This document shows, one piece after another, positions 1 through 9,259 of a stretch of 64,000 bases of DNA. The stretch's first letter is position 1. Every line of letters starts with the position of its first letter. The notes under the pieces were generated by a model that saw only the letters and a program-made list of their open reading frames with translations, was not told the DNA's origin and searched no databases. The DNA comes from Nocardia australiensis (GTDB lineage: Bacteria; Actinomycetota; Actinomycetes; Mycobacteriales; Mycobacteriaceae). The position numbers and the translations under genes were made by a program. The DNA lies in assembly GCF_020733705.1 (NCBI RefSeq), contig NZ_JAJFZM010000001.1:2108001-2172000 (forward strand). The letters are read 5' to 3'.

Positions 1-300
1 CATGGGTGCGATCAGCTTTACGGTCGGAAAATAGCCGCGATACCGGACGGCGTCACATGTCAGCAGTTGGTATCCGGCGACTGCGGCATGGGCGCCGATG
101 TAGAAGTCGGGCATCGGGGAGCGCTTCTCGCCGCTGTCGCGGCGATAGCGCTGAAACGCCTTGCCCGCCAGGAAGCCGGCCCGGAATGGTAGGGCCTCAC
201 GCTCGAACTCGTCGGCGGGCAGCAAATCGTCCAGATCTTCGACGGTGTCGTACCCGACGGAGACCTCGGCGTAGATGATCGGGTTGATGACAGCGCGAAC
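1..300 (-). pseudogene. 5'-truncated VapC-type PIN-domain toxin remnant (runs off the left edge)
   Basis: Read on the minus strand, about 100 codons are open and match the middle and C-terminal part of VapC PIN-domain ribonucleases. The segment has the characteristic INPIIYAEVSVGY with its acidic residue, then MPDFYIGAHAAVAGY with the second acidic residue, then LLTCDAVRYRGYFP. VapC toxins cleave RNA through a cluster of three or four acidic residues. Here the N-terminal strand with the first aspartate (normally near MLVDTN) is missing. The frame continues upstream without a start codon into a terminator hairpin and the neighbouring fadE gene. No vapB antitoxin is visible. I infer a decayed remnant that lost its 5' end; the 3' end lies outside the window. 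Confidence 0.7.
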
Positions 301-330
301 GGGCTGATCAGCGCTGTTGCGTCGGTCCAG

Positions 331-367
331 AAATCGGCCCGCCGATGCGTTACCGGCGGGCCGATTT
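331..367 (-). terminator. Perfect 14-bp hairpin after fadE27
   Basis: Positions 331-344 and 354-367 are perfect reverse complements around a 9-nt loop (aaatcggcccgccg / cggcgggccgattt). The hairpin lies 19 bp past the stop codon of the minus-strand acyl-CoA dehydrogenase and probably ends that transcript. The arms run from GC-rich at the loop to A/T at the base. Confidence 0.7.
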
Positions 368-385
368 CGATGCGGATTTCCTAGG

Positions 386-1495
386 TCAGGCAGGAGTCTC
401 CGCCAGCAGCGAGCCGATGGCGCGCAGGTGATCGGTCGCCGTGCCGAGTGCGAATTCATTGTGCTTGGCGGCAGTGAAGTAGTTGTGCACGATGTGGTCG
501 CGGTCGATGCCTACCCCGCCGTGCACGTGAACAACGGTGTGGGCGACGCGGTGGCCGGCGTCGGCGGCCCAGAATTTCGCGGTATGCACCGCTTCGGCGC
601 TGGGCAGGTTCTCCGACAGCTGCCAGGCGGCCTGGGTGACGGCAAGGCGTAGGCCTTGCACGTCGATGTAGCTGTCGGCCAGGCGTTGCGCCACGGCCTG
701 GAAACTGCCGACAGCTTTACCGAATTGTTCACGCTCGCGGGCGTATTCGGCGACGAGCTCCAGCGCGCGTTCGAGTGTGCCGAGTTGCTGGGCGCTCAGG
801 CCGAGCCAGGCTCTGGTCAGCAACCAGTCCAAGATCTCGGCCCCCGCTGCCACGGTTCCCACCAATTCGGCTGGGGTGTCGGTGAATTCGAGCGAGTACT
901 CGGCGCTTAGGTCGGTCACCTGCTGGGCCGTGAGCTGAATCGAGGCATCGGACGGATCGACCAGGAATACCGCAGAACGTCCGGAAACCGTTGCCGGGAC
1001 CAGGATTCGGGTGGCCTGCGCGGCGAAGGGCACTGCGAGCTTGGCGCCGGTGATCCGCCAGCCGCTGTCGACCTCGGCGGCGGTGGTGGTCGGTTCGGTC
1101 GGGTCCCAGTTCTGCTCCTCGGCCAATGCGACAGTGAGAATCGCGCTGCCGGAACCGGCCCGGGTCGCCCAATCGCGTTGTGCCTCAGTGCCGAACGTGG
1201 CCAGTGCGCCCGCGCCGAGCACAACCGACCACAGGTACGGCACCGCGGCGACATATTTCCCGAGCTCACGCAGGACGGCGCTCTGTTCGAGTGGGCCGAA
1301 GTCGTTGCCGCCCACGGTCTCCGGCAAGGCTGCGGCGAGCACTCCGGTCTCGGCGAGTGACGCCCACAGCTGCTCGTCGAAACGCACGGCAGTCTTGTCC
1401 AGTTCGCGCAATCGGTCGGCGGTGACGAGCTTGCCGCACACCTCGCCGGTCAGCCGGGCGAGATCGAGCTGGGCCTCGGTCTGGGTGAAATCCAT
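386..1495 (-). CDS. fadE27: Acyl-CoA dehydrogenase, FadE27/ChsE5-like
   Basis: This 369-aa flavoprotein subunit belongs to the acyl-CoA dehydrogenase superfamily. It has the N-terminal helical domain (MDFTQTEAQLDLARL), a beta domain, and a C-terminal helical domain with the REQFGKAVGSFQAVAQRLAD segment and VHVHGGVGIDRDH. It follows the longer FadE26-like gene by 28 bp on the same strand. In mycobacteria FadE26 and FadE27 (ChsE4-ChsE5) form a heterotetramer that desaturates the CoA thioester of the cholesterol side chain. The neighbouring ferredoxin, hsd4A and mce4 genes fit that assignment. The ATG at 1495 gives a normal N-terminus. Substrate is inferred from context; the family is clear. Confidence 0.85.
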   Translation of the reverse strand: MDFTQTEAQLDLARLTGEVCGKLVTADRLRELDKTAVRFDEQLWASLAETGVLAAALPETVGGNDFGPLEQSAVLRELGKYVAAVPYLWSVVLGAGALATFGTEAQRDWATRAGSGSAILTVALAEEQNWDPTEPTTTAAEVDSGWRITGAKLAVPFAAQATRILVPATVSGRSAVFLVDPSDASIQLTAQQVTDLSAEYSLEFTDTPAELVGTVAAGAEILDWLLTRAWLGLSAQQLGTLERALELVAEYAREREQFGKAVGSFQAVAQRLADSYIDVQGLRLAVTQAAWQLSENLPSAEAVHTAKFWAADAGHRVAHTVVHVHGGVGIDRDHIVHNYFTAAKHNEFALGTATDHLRAIGSLLAETPA

Positions 1496-1523
1496 GGCGA
1501 TCTACCTACTTTCGGGTGGCTCT

Positions 1524-2717
<1,194 letters not shown>

Positions 2718-2772
2718 GGCAATACCTCATGCCTTCGTTCGATTGGGTTCGAACCGATCATTGCATATCAAC

Positions 2773-2786
2773 TGAAACATGTTCCA
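2773..2786. promoter_or_regulatory. KstR-like operator (fadE26 / fdxD divergent promoter)
   Basis: TGAAACATGTTCCA matches the published KstR consensus TNNAACNNGTTNNA at every fixed position. It lies 56 bp upstream of the minus-strand fadE26 start and 87 bp upstream of the ferredoxin start, so it could repress both. KstR is the TetR-family repressor of the mycobacterial/rhodococcal cholesterol regulon and is released by 3-oxo-cholestenoyl-CoA. No kstR gene is in this window. Confidence 0.75.
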
Positions 2787-2873
2787 GTATTGGGAGCGAA
2801 TCCGCTCGATGGCGACGCGTGCGACGGCATCGGCTTGTTAGGCTTCGATCAGTGGCGCAGTAAAGGAGTCCTC

Positions 2874-3062
2874 ATGAAGGTCAGTGTCGATTTGGACCAG
2901 TGCGAAGCGAACGGAATCTGTGTCGGAATCGCCCCCGACGTGTTCGAACTCGATGACGAGGACGTGCTGCACATCGTGGAGGCCGAGGTACCGGCGGATC
3001 GGCTCGCCGATGTGGAGGACGCGGTGGCGCAGTGCCCGAAGGCGGCTTTGCGTTTGCGGTGA
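2874..3062 (+). CDS. fdxD: Ferredoxin, FdxD-like, three cluster cysteines
   Basis: A 62-aa ferredoxin, MKVSVDLDQCEANGICVGIA at the N-terminus. Cysteines lie at 10, 16 and 54 (QCPKAA). The spacing CxxNxxC places Asn13 where a fourth ligand would sit, so a [3Fe-4S] cluster is likely, as in other actinobacterial P450-type ferredoxins. The ATG at 2874 is preceded by AAAGGAG at 2862-2868 with a 5-nt gap, which decides the start. Its position between fadE26 and hsd4A matches Rv3503c. The probable role is electron transfer in sterol side-chain oxidation (for example to a cytochrome P450), but the partner is not encoded here. Confidence 0.88.
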   Translation: MKVSVDLDQCEANGICVGIAPDVFELDDEDVLHIVEAEVPADRLADVEDAVAQCPKAALRLR

Positions 3063-3082
3063 CCCGGCTTCTTGCTCTATAT

Positions 3083-3096
3083 AAGAACACGTTCTA
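3083..3096. promoter_or_regulatory. KstR-like operator upstream of hsd4A
   Basis: AAGAACACGTTCTA has the AAC-NN-GTT core and 13 of 14 residues compatible with a symmetric AGAAC/GTTCT palindrome; only the first base departs from the T of the consensus. It lies 11 bp before the GTG chosen for hsd4A, directly after a TATATAA stretch, where a bound repressor would block transcription. Confidence 0.65.
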
Positions 3097-3107
3097 GAGT
3101 CGCTGCC

Positions 3108-4025
3108 GTGAGCGATTCAGAAGTGACGGGCAACACAGACCTCGCGGGCCGGGTGGCGATCGTGACCGGATCCGGCGCGGGGCTCGGTCGAGCCGAGGCG
3201 CTGGCGCTGGCTGCGGCGGGTGCCTCGGTGGTAGTCAACGACCTGTCCGAATCAGACGCGGTAGCCGACACTCTCGCCGAGATCAGGGCACTTGGCGCGA
3301 AGGCGGAATTCGTCGCGGGCAGTATCGCCGAACGATCCACCGCCGACACGCTCATCCGTACCGCGGACGAGGCATTCGGCGGCGTCGACATCGTCGTGAA
3401 CAACGCGGGCATCACGCGTGACCGCATGCTGTTCAACATGTCCGATGAGGACTTCGACGCCGTGATCGCGGTGCATCTGCGTGGTCATTTCCTGTTGTCG
3501 CGCAACGCGGGATCCTATTGGCGCGCCAAGTCGAAGGCGGCGGGCGCGCCGATCTACGGCAGGCTCGTCAACACCTCATCGGAGGCGGGCCTGCTCGGGC
3601 CGGAGGGGCAGGCCAACTATGGCGCCGCGAAGGCGGGTATTACCGCGTTGACGCTGTCCGCGGCGCGTGGCCTGTCCCGTTTCGGGGTGACGGCCAACGC
3701 TATCGCGCCTCGTGCGCGCACCGCTATGACCGAGGCTGTATTCAGCGCGGCCCCTGAGGGGGGCGTCGATCCGCTTTCACCGGATCACGTGGCCCGATTG
3801 GTCGCGTTCCTCGCCTCGCCCGCGGCCGCCGCGGTCAGCGGTCAGGTGTTCGTGGTCTATGGACCGATGGTGGCGCTGATGGCGGCACCGGTGGTGGAAC
3901 AGCGCTTTGACGCGGCCTCGGATCAGTGGTCCGCGAGCGATCTCGCCGCCACGCTCGGCGGGTACTTCGCCGATCGCCCCTCCGGGCGTACGTTCTCTGC
4001 ATCGTCGTTGATTGATCTTGGCTGA
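3108..4025 (+). CDS. hsd4A: Short-chain dehydrogenase, Hsd4A-like
   Basis: A 305-aa classical SDR. The Rossmann motif VAIVTGSGAGLGRAEALAL is near the N-terminus, NNAG follows the fourth strand, the catalytic serine lies in NTSSEAGLLG, and the Tyr/Lys pair is in NYGAAKAGIT. Hsd4A acts in beta-oxidation of the cholesterol side chain (3-hydroxyacyl-CoA oxidation in mycobacteria). The frame is open from 3072, but I chose GTG 3108 because an earlier start would place the KstR site inside the gene. With no clear ribosome site, a leaderless or nearly leaderless transcript is possible. Context is Rv3502c-like. Confidence 0.82.
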   Translation: MSDSEVTGNTDLAGRVAIVTGSGAGLGRAEALALAAAGASVVVNDLSESDAVADTLAEIRALGAKAEFVAGSIAERSTADTLIRTADEAFGGVDIVVNNAGITRDRMLFNMSDEDFDAVIAVHLRGHFLLSRNAGSYWRAKSKAAGAPIYGRLVNTSSEAGLLGPEGQANYGAAKAGITALTLSAARGLSRFGVTANAIAPRARTAMTEAVFSAAPEGGVDPLSPDHVARLVAFLASPAAAAVSGQVFVVYGPMVALMAAPVVEQRFDAASDQWSASDLAATLGGYFADRPSGRTFSASSLIDLG

Positions 4026-4155
4026 TCGCTCACTGATGGCAGGTGCCATCGTTCAGCTGTTGATCGCATGACCAACTGTTGATCACCGATGCGGCACTTG
4101 GTAGACATGGGAGTCAAGGTGTGTGACGCCTCACAAGGGTTGGCCCATCCTGAAC

Positions 4156-4169
4156 TGACACATGTTGCA
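4156..4169. promoter_or_regulatory. Possible second, weaker KstR-like half-match
   Basis: TGACACATGTTGCA differs from TNNAACNNGTTNNA at one fixed base (CAC instead of AAC). It lies 78 bp upstream of the better site in the same leader, so it may be an auxiliary operator or chance. Confidence 0.3.
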
Positions 4170-4233
4170 AATTCGTCGGCCGAATTCAAGAAAACGAGCA
4201 CTTCAAAAGTGTCAAAAAGCTTCCAACAACAAA

Positions 4234-4247
4234 GTGAACATGTTCTA
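4234..4247. promoter_or_regulatory. KstR-like operator upstream of yrbE4A
   Basis: GTGAACATGTTCTA carries the AAC-NN-GTT core inside a GAAC/GTTC palindrome; only the first outer base deviates from consensus. It sits 74 bp before the yrbE4A start in the 296-bp leader after hsd4A and would give the mce4 operon its own sterol-responsive promoter. Confidence 0.68.
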
Positions 4248-4321
4248 ATCGTTGCGGCGATGCGGCCGCGAGCGCGTCGTGCGGTGAGCTGTAAAAGCAC
4301 GTTTAGCAAGGAGGATCGCGC

Positions 4322-5086
4322 ATGAACGAGGTCCTTACCGTGCCATTGCGGGCCGTCGGCGGGTTCTTCGAACTCGTTGCCGACGTCGCGCGGGCAAGTA
4401 TTAAGAGGCCCTTCCAGGGGCGTGAATTCATTGATCAGGCGTGGTTTATCGCTCGCGTATCGATTGTCCCCACCCTGCTGGTCGCAATTCCATTCACCGT
4501 GCTGGTGAGCTTCACGCTGAACATCCTGCTGCACGAGATCGGCGCTGCCGACCTCAGCGGTTCGGGTGCGGCATTCGCCGCGGTCACACAGGTCGGGCCG
4601 ATCGTCACCGTGCTCATTGTCGCGGGCGCGGGTGCCACCGCGATCTGCGCCGACCTCGGCGCCCGAACCATTCGCGAAGAGATCGACGCGATGCGCGTAC
4701 TCGGCATTGATCCGGTCCAGCGTCTGGTGGTGCCACGGGTGCTGGCGTCGACTTTTGTCGCGTTGTTGCTCAACGGCCTGGTGTGCACCATCGGCATCGT
4801 CGGTGGTTTCTTTTTCTCGGTACTTCTGCAGGGCGTGAACCCGGGCGCGTTCGTCAACGGCATCACTCTGCTGACCCAACTGCCCGAGCTGGTCATTTCC
4901 GAGGTGAAAGCCGGCTTGTTCGGGCTGATCGCCGGACTTGTCGCCTGCTATCTGGGCCTGAATGTCAAAGGCGGACCCAAAAGTGTCGGTGATGCGGTGA
5001 ATCAGACCGTAGTCTTCGCCTTTATGGCGCTGTTCGTGGTGAACGTGGTGGTTACGGCCGTCGGCATCAAGTTCTCGGCGCGGTGA
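4322..5086 (+). CDS. yrbE4A: Mce4 transporter permease subunit YrbE4A
   Basis: This 254-aa MlaE-type integral membrane protein has five to six hydrophobic segments and the conserved cytoplasmic stretch ARTIREEIDAMRVLGIDPVQRLVVPRV that contacts the ATPase. With YrbE4B it should form the inner-membrane core of the Mce4 importer, which takes up cholesterol in mycobacteria and rhodococci. AAGGAGG at 4308-4314 sits well before the ATG. It opens a ten-gene run whose genes overlap or nearly touch. The energising ATPase MceG (Mkl) is not in the window; in actinobacteria it is normally encoded elsewhere. Confidence 0.93.
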   Translation: MNEVLTVPLRAVGGFFELVADVARASIKRPFQGREFIDQAWFIARVSIVPTLLVAIPFTVLVSFTLNILLHEIGAADLSGSGAAFAAVTQVGPIVTVLIVAGAGATAICADLGARTIREEIDAMRVLGIDPVQRLVVPRVLASTFVALLLNGLVCTIGIVGGFFFSVLLQGVNPGAFVNGITLLTQLPELVISEVKAGLFGLIAGLVACYLGLNVKGGPKSVGDAVNQTVVFAFMALFVVNVVVTAVGIKFSAR

Positions 5087-5090
5087 CCCG

Positions 5091-5942
5091 ATGGCCTTTG
5101 TGATCCAATCGCGGTTCCCCCGCACTGTGCGGCGAGTACGTCGAGTTTCGGACTCACTCGATTCGGCGGGTAAGCAAGCTGTGTTCTATGCGCAGACGGT
5201 CGCGTCCATCCCGCGCGCGCTGACGCACTATCGGACCGAGACAATCAGGTTGATCGCCGAGATCAGCATGGGCTCAGGTGCGTTGGCGGTTATCGGTGGC
5301 ACCGTTGTCATTGTCGGATTCCTGACATTGTTCACCGGCGGCACCATTGCGGTGCAGGGTTACAGCTCGCTCGGCGATATCGGTGTCGAGGCATTAACCG
5401 GCTTCTTCGCGGCCTTTATCAATGTGCGCATCGCGGCGCCCGTGATTTCCGGTATCGGGCTGGCCGCCACCATCGGAGCGGGTTCCACCGCGCAACTCGG
5501 CGCCATGCGAGTCGCCGAGGAGATCGACGCACTGGAATCGATGGCGATCCGGCCGGTGCCGTATCTGGTCGGCACCCGAGTGCTGGCGGGCATGATCGCG
5601 ATCGTGCCGCTCTACGCGCTCGCGGTCATTTGTTCGTTCATAGCCAGTCGTTTTGCCACCGTGGTTATCTACGGTCAGTCCGCGGGCGTGTACGACCACT
5701 ACTTCTCCACGTTCTTGATCCCCAGCGATATTCTCTGGTCGTTCGCGCAGGCGATTGTCATGGCGCTGGCCGTCATGATGATTCACACCTACTACGGCTA
5801 CAACGCCGCGGGCGGGCCGGTCGGTGTGGGGATCGCGGTCGGCAACGCGGTGCGGTCCTCGTTGGTCGCGGTGGTCATGGTGACGCTGCTGATCTCGCTG
5901 GCCATCTACGGCACCTCCGGCAACTTTCATCTCTCGGGGTAG
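5091..5942 (+). CDS. yrbE4B: Mce4 transporter permease subunit YrbE4B
   Basis: A 283-aa MlaE-family permease, paralogous to the preceding gene and starting 4 bp after its stop. It carries the equivalent conserved loop (AMRVAEEIDALESMAIRPVP) and multiple membrane helices. It is the second half of the permease dimer beneath the Mce4A-F hexamer. The N-terminal 50 residues are basic and likely cytoplasmic. Assignment to the Mce4 class rests on the flanking fadE/fdxD/hsd4A genes and KstR-like sites, since the permease sequence alone would not separate mce classes. Confidence 0.93.
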   Translation: MAFVIQSRFPRTVRRVRRVSDSLDSAGKQAVFYAQTVASIPRALTHYRTETIRLIAEISMGSGALAVIGGTVVIVGFLTLFTGGTIAVQGYSSLGDIGVEALTGFFAAFINVRIAAPVISGIGLAATIGAGSTAQLGAMRVAEEIDALESMAIRPVPYLVGTRVLAGMIAIVPLYALAVICSFIASRFATVVIYGQSAGVYDHYFSTFLIPSDILWSFAQAIVMALAVMMIHTYYGYNAAGGPVGVGIAVGNAVRSSLVAVVMVTLLISLAIYGTSGNFHLSG

Positions 5943-5949
5943 AGCGGGT

Positions 5950-7164
5950 ATGGCGCAAACGAAGCAAGCAAAAGGCAGCCTGTCGGCAGCGCTGCATGGT
6001 GGGATCGGCCTGAAACTGGCCGGTCTGGCGATGGTGCTCGTGCTGGTCGCGATCGTGGCTGTTTCGCTGGTCATGTTCGCCGGTGGGTTCACCCGAACCT
6101 CCACAGTGACTATCGAATCCCCGCGCAGCGGACTGGTGCTCGACCCGGACGCGAAGGTGAAGATCCGCGGGGTCGAGATCGGCCGGGTCGCGGAGATCGA
6201 CCAGATCGGCGATGTCGCACGGCTGCGGCTGGCGCTGGATCCGGAGCAGATGAAGCTGGTGCCCGCCAACGCGACGGTGGACATCAGGTCGACCACCGTG
6301 TTCGGCGCGAAGTATGTGAACTTCATTGTGCCGCAACAGCCGTCGTCGGATTCATTGCGAGCGGGCGCGACGCTGACCGCGCAGGCGGTGACGGTCGAGT
6401 TCAATACGCTGTTCCAGCGACTGACCGACGTGCTCGCCAAGATCGAGCCCGAGAAGCTCAACGCCACACTGCAGGCGCTCGGGTCCGCGCTCGACGGACG
6501 TGGCGACAAGCTCGGCGATCTACTCGCCCGTAGCGACGCCTACCTACGTGACATAAATCCGAGTCTGCCCGCGCTGCAACGGGATTTGGCCTCAACCGCC
6601 GGAGTCACCAACCTCTACGCCGATACCGTCCCGGATTTGTTGCGCACCACCGACAACCTGACCGTGACCGGCAAGACGATCGTCGACAAGCAAAAGCAGA
6701 TCGATGCGTTGCTCGCTGACGTCATCGGGCTTTCCGACACCACCGGCTCGGTACTGCGGGAAAACGAGGACCAATTGGGGTCCGCGCTCGAACTGCTGCG
6801 CCCGACCGCGGAGTTGCTCAACGAGTACAAGCCCGCGCTGCACTGCCTGGTTGTCGGCCTCGCCGATGTGCTCCCGATCGGTGAGGACATCTTCGGTGGC
6901 CGATTCCCCGCAGTGCCGTTGAACGCGGGCTTCATGCCCGGCGCCGACCCGTACCAGTACCCGAACGATCTGCCCAAGGTCAACGCCACCGGCGGACCAC
7001 ACTGCGATGGAATCGAGAACCGGGTGCCAGACAGCCACGCCAACTACGTGGTCACCGACACCTCCGAAGGTCATGTGTGGACGCCGTCCACGACGACACA
7101 TCCCAATGGCCCCAAGGTGTTCCAGCTATTGTTCGCCGGGCTGCCCGGGGTGGAGGTGCCATGA
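5950..7164 (+). CDS. mce4A: MCE-family protein Mce4A
   Basis: The product is 404 aa with one N-terminal membrane anchor (about residues 17-39), then an MCE/MlaD domain (about 45-130; SGLVLDPDAKVKIRGVEIGR), then a long helical region (about 130-300) that in Mce complexes builds the periplasmic channel, and a C-terminal region with paired cysteines (HCLVVG, PHCDGI). It begins 7 bp after yrbE4B. Mce4A-F are thought to assemble as a hetero-hexamer carrying sterol across the periplasm. Full length and intact. Confidence 0.93.
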   Translation: MAQTKQAKGSLSAALHGGIGLKLAGLAMVLVLVAIVAVSLVMFAGGFTRTSTVTIESPRSGLVLDPDAKVKIRGVEIGRVAEIDQIGDVARLRLALDPEQMKLVPANATVDIRSTTVFGAKYVNFIVPQQPSSDSLRAGATLTAQAVTVEFNTLFQRLTDVLAKIEPEKLNATLQALGSALDGRGDKLGDLLARSDAYLRDINPSLPALQRDLASTAGVTNLYADTVPDLLRTTDNLTVTGKTIVDKQKQIDALLADVIGLSDTTGSVLRENEDQLGSALELLRPTAELLNEYKPALHCLVVGLADVLPIGEDIFGGRFPAVPLNAGFMPGADPYQYPNDLPKVNATGGPHCDGIENRVPDSHANYVVTDTSEGHVWTPSTTTHPNGPKVFQLLFAGLPGVEVP

Positions 7165-8192
7165 GTTTCAAACCCCGCGCAACCACCGTCAAGCTGACGA
7201 TCTTCATGGTGGTCATGGCACTCGTGCTCGCCGGGCTGGTCGTCGTGTTCAGCCAAATGCGCTTCGCCCGCGAGAGCGGGTACCACGCGATCTTCACCAG
7301 TTCGTCCGGAATTCTGCCCGGAATGAAGGTCCGGATCGCGGGCGTCCCGGTCGGGTCCGTGACCGACGTGCAGGTGGGTAAGGATCATCTCGCGCACCTC
7401 GACTTCGACGTCGACAGCAAGCACCGGCTCTACACCAGCACGACGGCGACCATCCGCTACGAAAACCTAGTCGGGGACCGCTATCTCGAGCTTCTGGACG
7501 GTCCCGGTGTGGCGAAGCCGATGTCGAAGGGCGCCACCATCGACAAGGATCGGACCTCGCCCGCGCTGGATCTGGACATGCTGCTCGGTGGCTTCAAACC
7601 GCTACTGCGCGGCCTTGATCCGGCCCAGGTGAACGATCTGACCAATGCGCTGCTGCAGGTTTTCCAAGGCCAAGGCGGCACGCTGGTCGCGCTGCTCAAC
7701 AGTTCCGGGTCGTTCAGCAAAACACTCGCCGACCGGGACGCGCTCATCGGCAGCGTGATCGAGAACCTGAAGACCGTGCTCGCCACCATCGACGACCGTA
7801 ACGAGCAGTTCGGCACCACGCTCGACGAATTGCAGCGACTGGTAAGCGGTTTGGCCGCGGACAAGGATCCGATCGGTGCCGCGCTGCCTCGGATCGCGGG
7901 TGCGACAGGCGATTTGACCAACTTGCTCGCGCAGGCCAGGCCGGATCTCAAGGCGACTATCGAGGAAACAGGCCGTCTCGCAGCCAATCTCGATGACGGC
8001 TCCGACACCGTCCAATGGGTGTTGGACAATCTGCCCGAGGCTTACAAGAAGCTGGTCCGTATCGGTTCCTACGGATCGTTCCTGAACATGTACATCTGCG
8101 GGACGAACATCCTCTTCGACGGTCCGAATGGTCAGCCGATGGTTGTCAATTTGCCCGGTGGGCAGGGGACCGGAAGGTGTGCGAAGAACTGA
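7161..8192 (+). CDS. mce4B: MCE-family protein Mce4B
   Basis: The product is 343 aa: N-terminal anchor (LTIFMVVMALVLAGLVVVF), MCE domain (SSGILPGMKVRIAGVPVGSV), helical segment, and a short C-terminus with two cysteines (YICGTN, GRCAKN). The ATG at 7161 overlaps the mce4A stop (ATGA) and has GGAGG just upstream. The frame is open further upstream, but that would lie inside mce4A with no ribosome site. It is one subunit of the Mce4 hexamer. Confidence 0.92.
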   Translation: MSFKPRATTVKLTIFMVVMALVLAGLVVVFSQMRFARESGYHAIFTSSSGILPGMKVRIAGVPVGSVTDVQVGKDHLAHLDFDVDSKHRLYTSTTATIRYENLVGDRYLELLDGPGVAKPMSKGATIDKDRTSPALDLDMLLGGFKPLLRGLDPAQVNDLTNALLQVFQGQGGTLVALLNSSGSFSKTLADRDALIGSVIENLKTVLATIDDRNEQFGTTLDELQRLVSGLAADKDPIGAALPRIAGATGDLTNLLAQARPDLKATIEETGRLAANLDDGSDTVQWVLDNLPEAYKKLVRIGSYGSFLNMYICGTNILFDGPNGQPMVVNLPGGQGTGRCAKN

Positions 8193-9259
8193 TGAGCGAA
8201 ATTCGATCACGCGCAGTCCCCATCGGTATCGTCGGCATCGTTGTCGCGGTGACGGTCGCGCTGTCCGCGCTGCAGGTCGACCGGCTTCCGTTCATTCGGT
8301 CCGGTGCGGAATACTCCGCCTTCTTCGCCGATGCGGGCGGGCTGGTGCCCGGCGACGACGTCCAGGTCGCCGGCGTGCGCTCCGGACGGGTGGAGGATGT
8401 GAAGCTCGACGGTGGGAAGGTCTACGTCCGGTTCACGCTGGATGAATCGATCGTGCTCGGCAACAAGACGGCCGCGGCGATCAAGACGAACACGGTACTC
8501 GGCCGCAAGTCGCTCGAGGTGACCCCCGCGGGCGCTGGCTCGACCCGGCGCGATAACACGATTCCCTTGGAGCGCACCACCTCTCCCTATTCGCTCACCG
8601 ATGCGCTCGGCGATCTGTCGAACACCGTCAGGGACCTGGATATGGACCAGGTCAACGAGACGCTCGACGCGCTGTCGACAACATTTGCCGACACACCGGC
8701 ACCGTTGCGGTCGGCATTGGACGGTGTCACCCAGCTCTCGCGGAGCCTGAACAAGCGCGATCAGGCACTGACCGATTTGCTCGGACATGCGCAAAGCGTC
8801 ACGAAGGTGCTCGCCGACCGCAGTAATCAGATCAATTCGTTGCTGGTCGACGGCAACAGTCTGCTCGGCGAACTCAACAACCGGCGCGCCGCGCTGAGCC
8901 AGTTGGTCGTCTACGTCAACGGGCTCGCCAAGCAGCTCAGCGGATTCGTCAATGACAACGAAGCGCAGCTGAAACCCACGCTGGACAGACTGAATTCGGT
9001 ACTGGACCTGTTGGAGCGTAACCAGAAGAACCTCGCCGACGCCCTCGATGGGCTCGGGCCCTTCGAAGCCGCACTCGGCGAGCAGGTCGGTAGCGGCCCG
9101 TACTTCCAGGCATACGTATCCAACGCGACCAGCCCCGGTTTGCAAACCTTGGTCGACTCCCTGGTCTGGCCTCAGCACGTACCCGATGACCTGCGCCACT
9201 ACTTCACCGAGCCGTCGCCGCCGTCGATCGGACCCGCGATTCAGGAGCCGCCGCGATGA
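8192..9259 (+). CDS. mce4C: MCE-family protein Mce4C
   Basis: The product is 355 aa, starting MSEIRSRAVPIGIVGIVVAV at a TGATG overlap with the mce4B stop. It shows an N-terminal anchor, MCE domain (GGLVPGDDVQVAGVRSGRV), and a long heptad-like helical region rich in Leu/Asn/Gln (about 145-300), typical of the channel-forming part. Unlike Mce4A and B, it shows no obvious C-terminal cysteine pair. Part of the Mce4 hexamer by order and homology. Confidence 0.92.
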   Translation: MSEIRSRAVPIGIVGIVVAVTVALSALQVDRLPFIRSGAEYSAFFADAGGLVPGDDVQVAGVRSGRVEDVKLDGGKVYVRFTLDESIVLGNKTAAAIKTNTVLGRKSLEVTPAGAGSTRRDNTIPLERTTSPYSLTDALGDLSNTVRDLDMDQVNETLDALSTTFADTPAPLRSALDGVTQLSRSLNKRDQALTDLLGHAQSVTKVLADRSNQINSLLVDGNSLLGELNNRRAALSQLVVYVNGLAKQLSGFVNDNEAQLKPTLDRLNSVLDLLERNQKNLADALDGLGPFEAALGEQVGSGPYFQAYVSNATSPGLQTLVDSLVWPQHVPDDLRHYFTEPSPPSIGPAIQEPPR

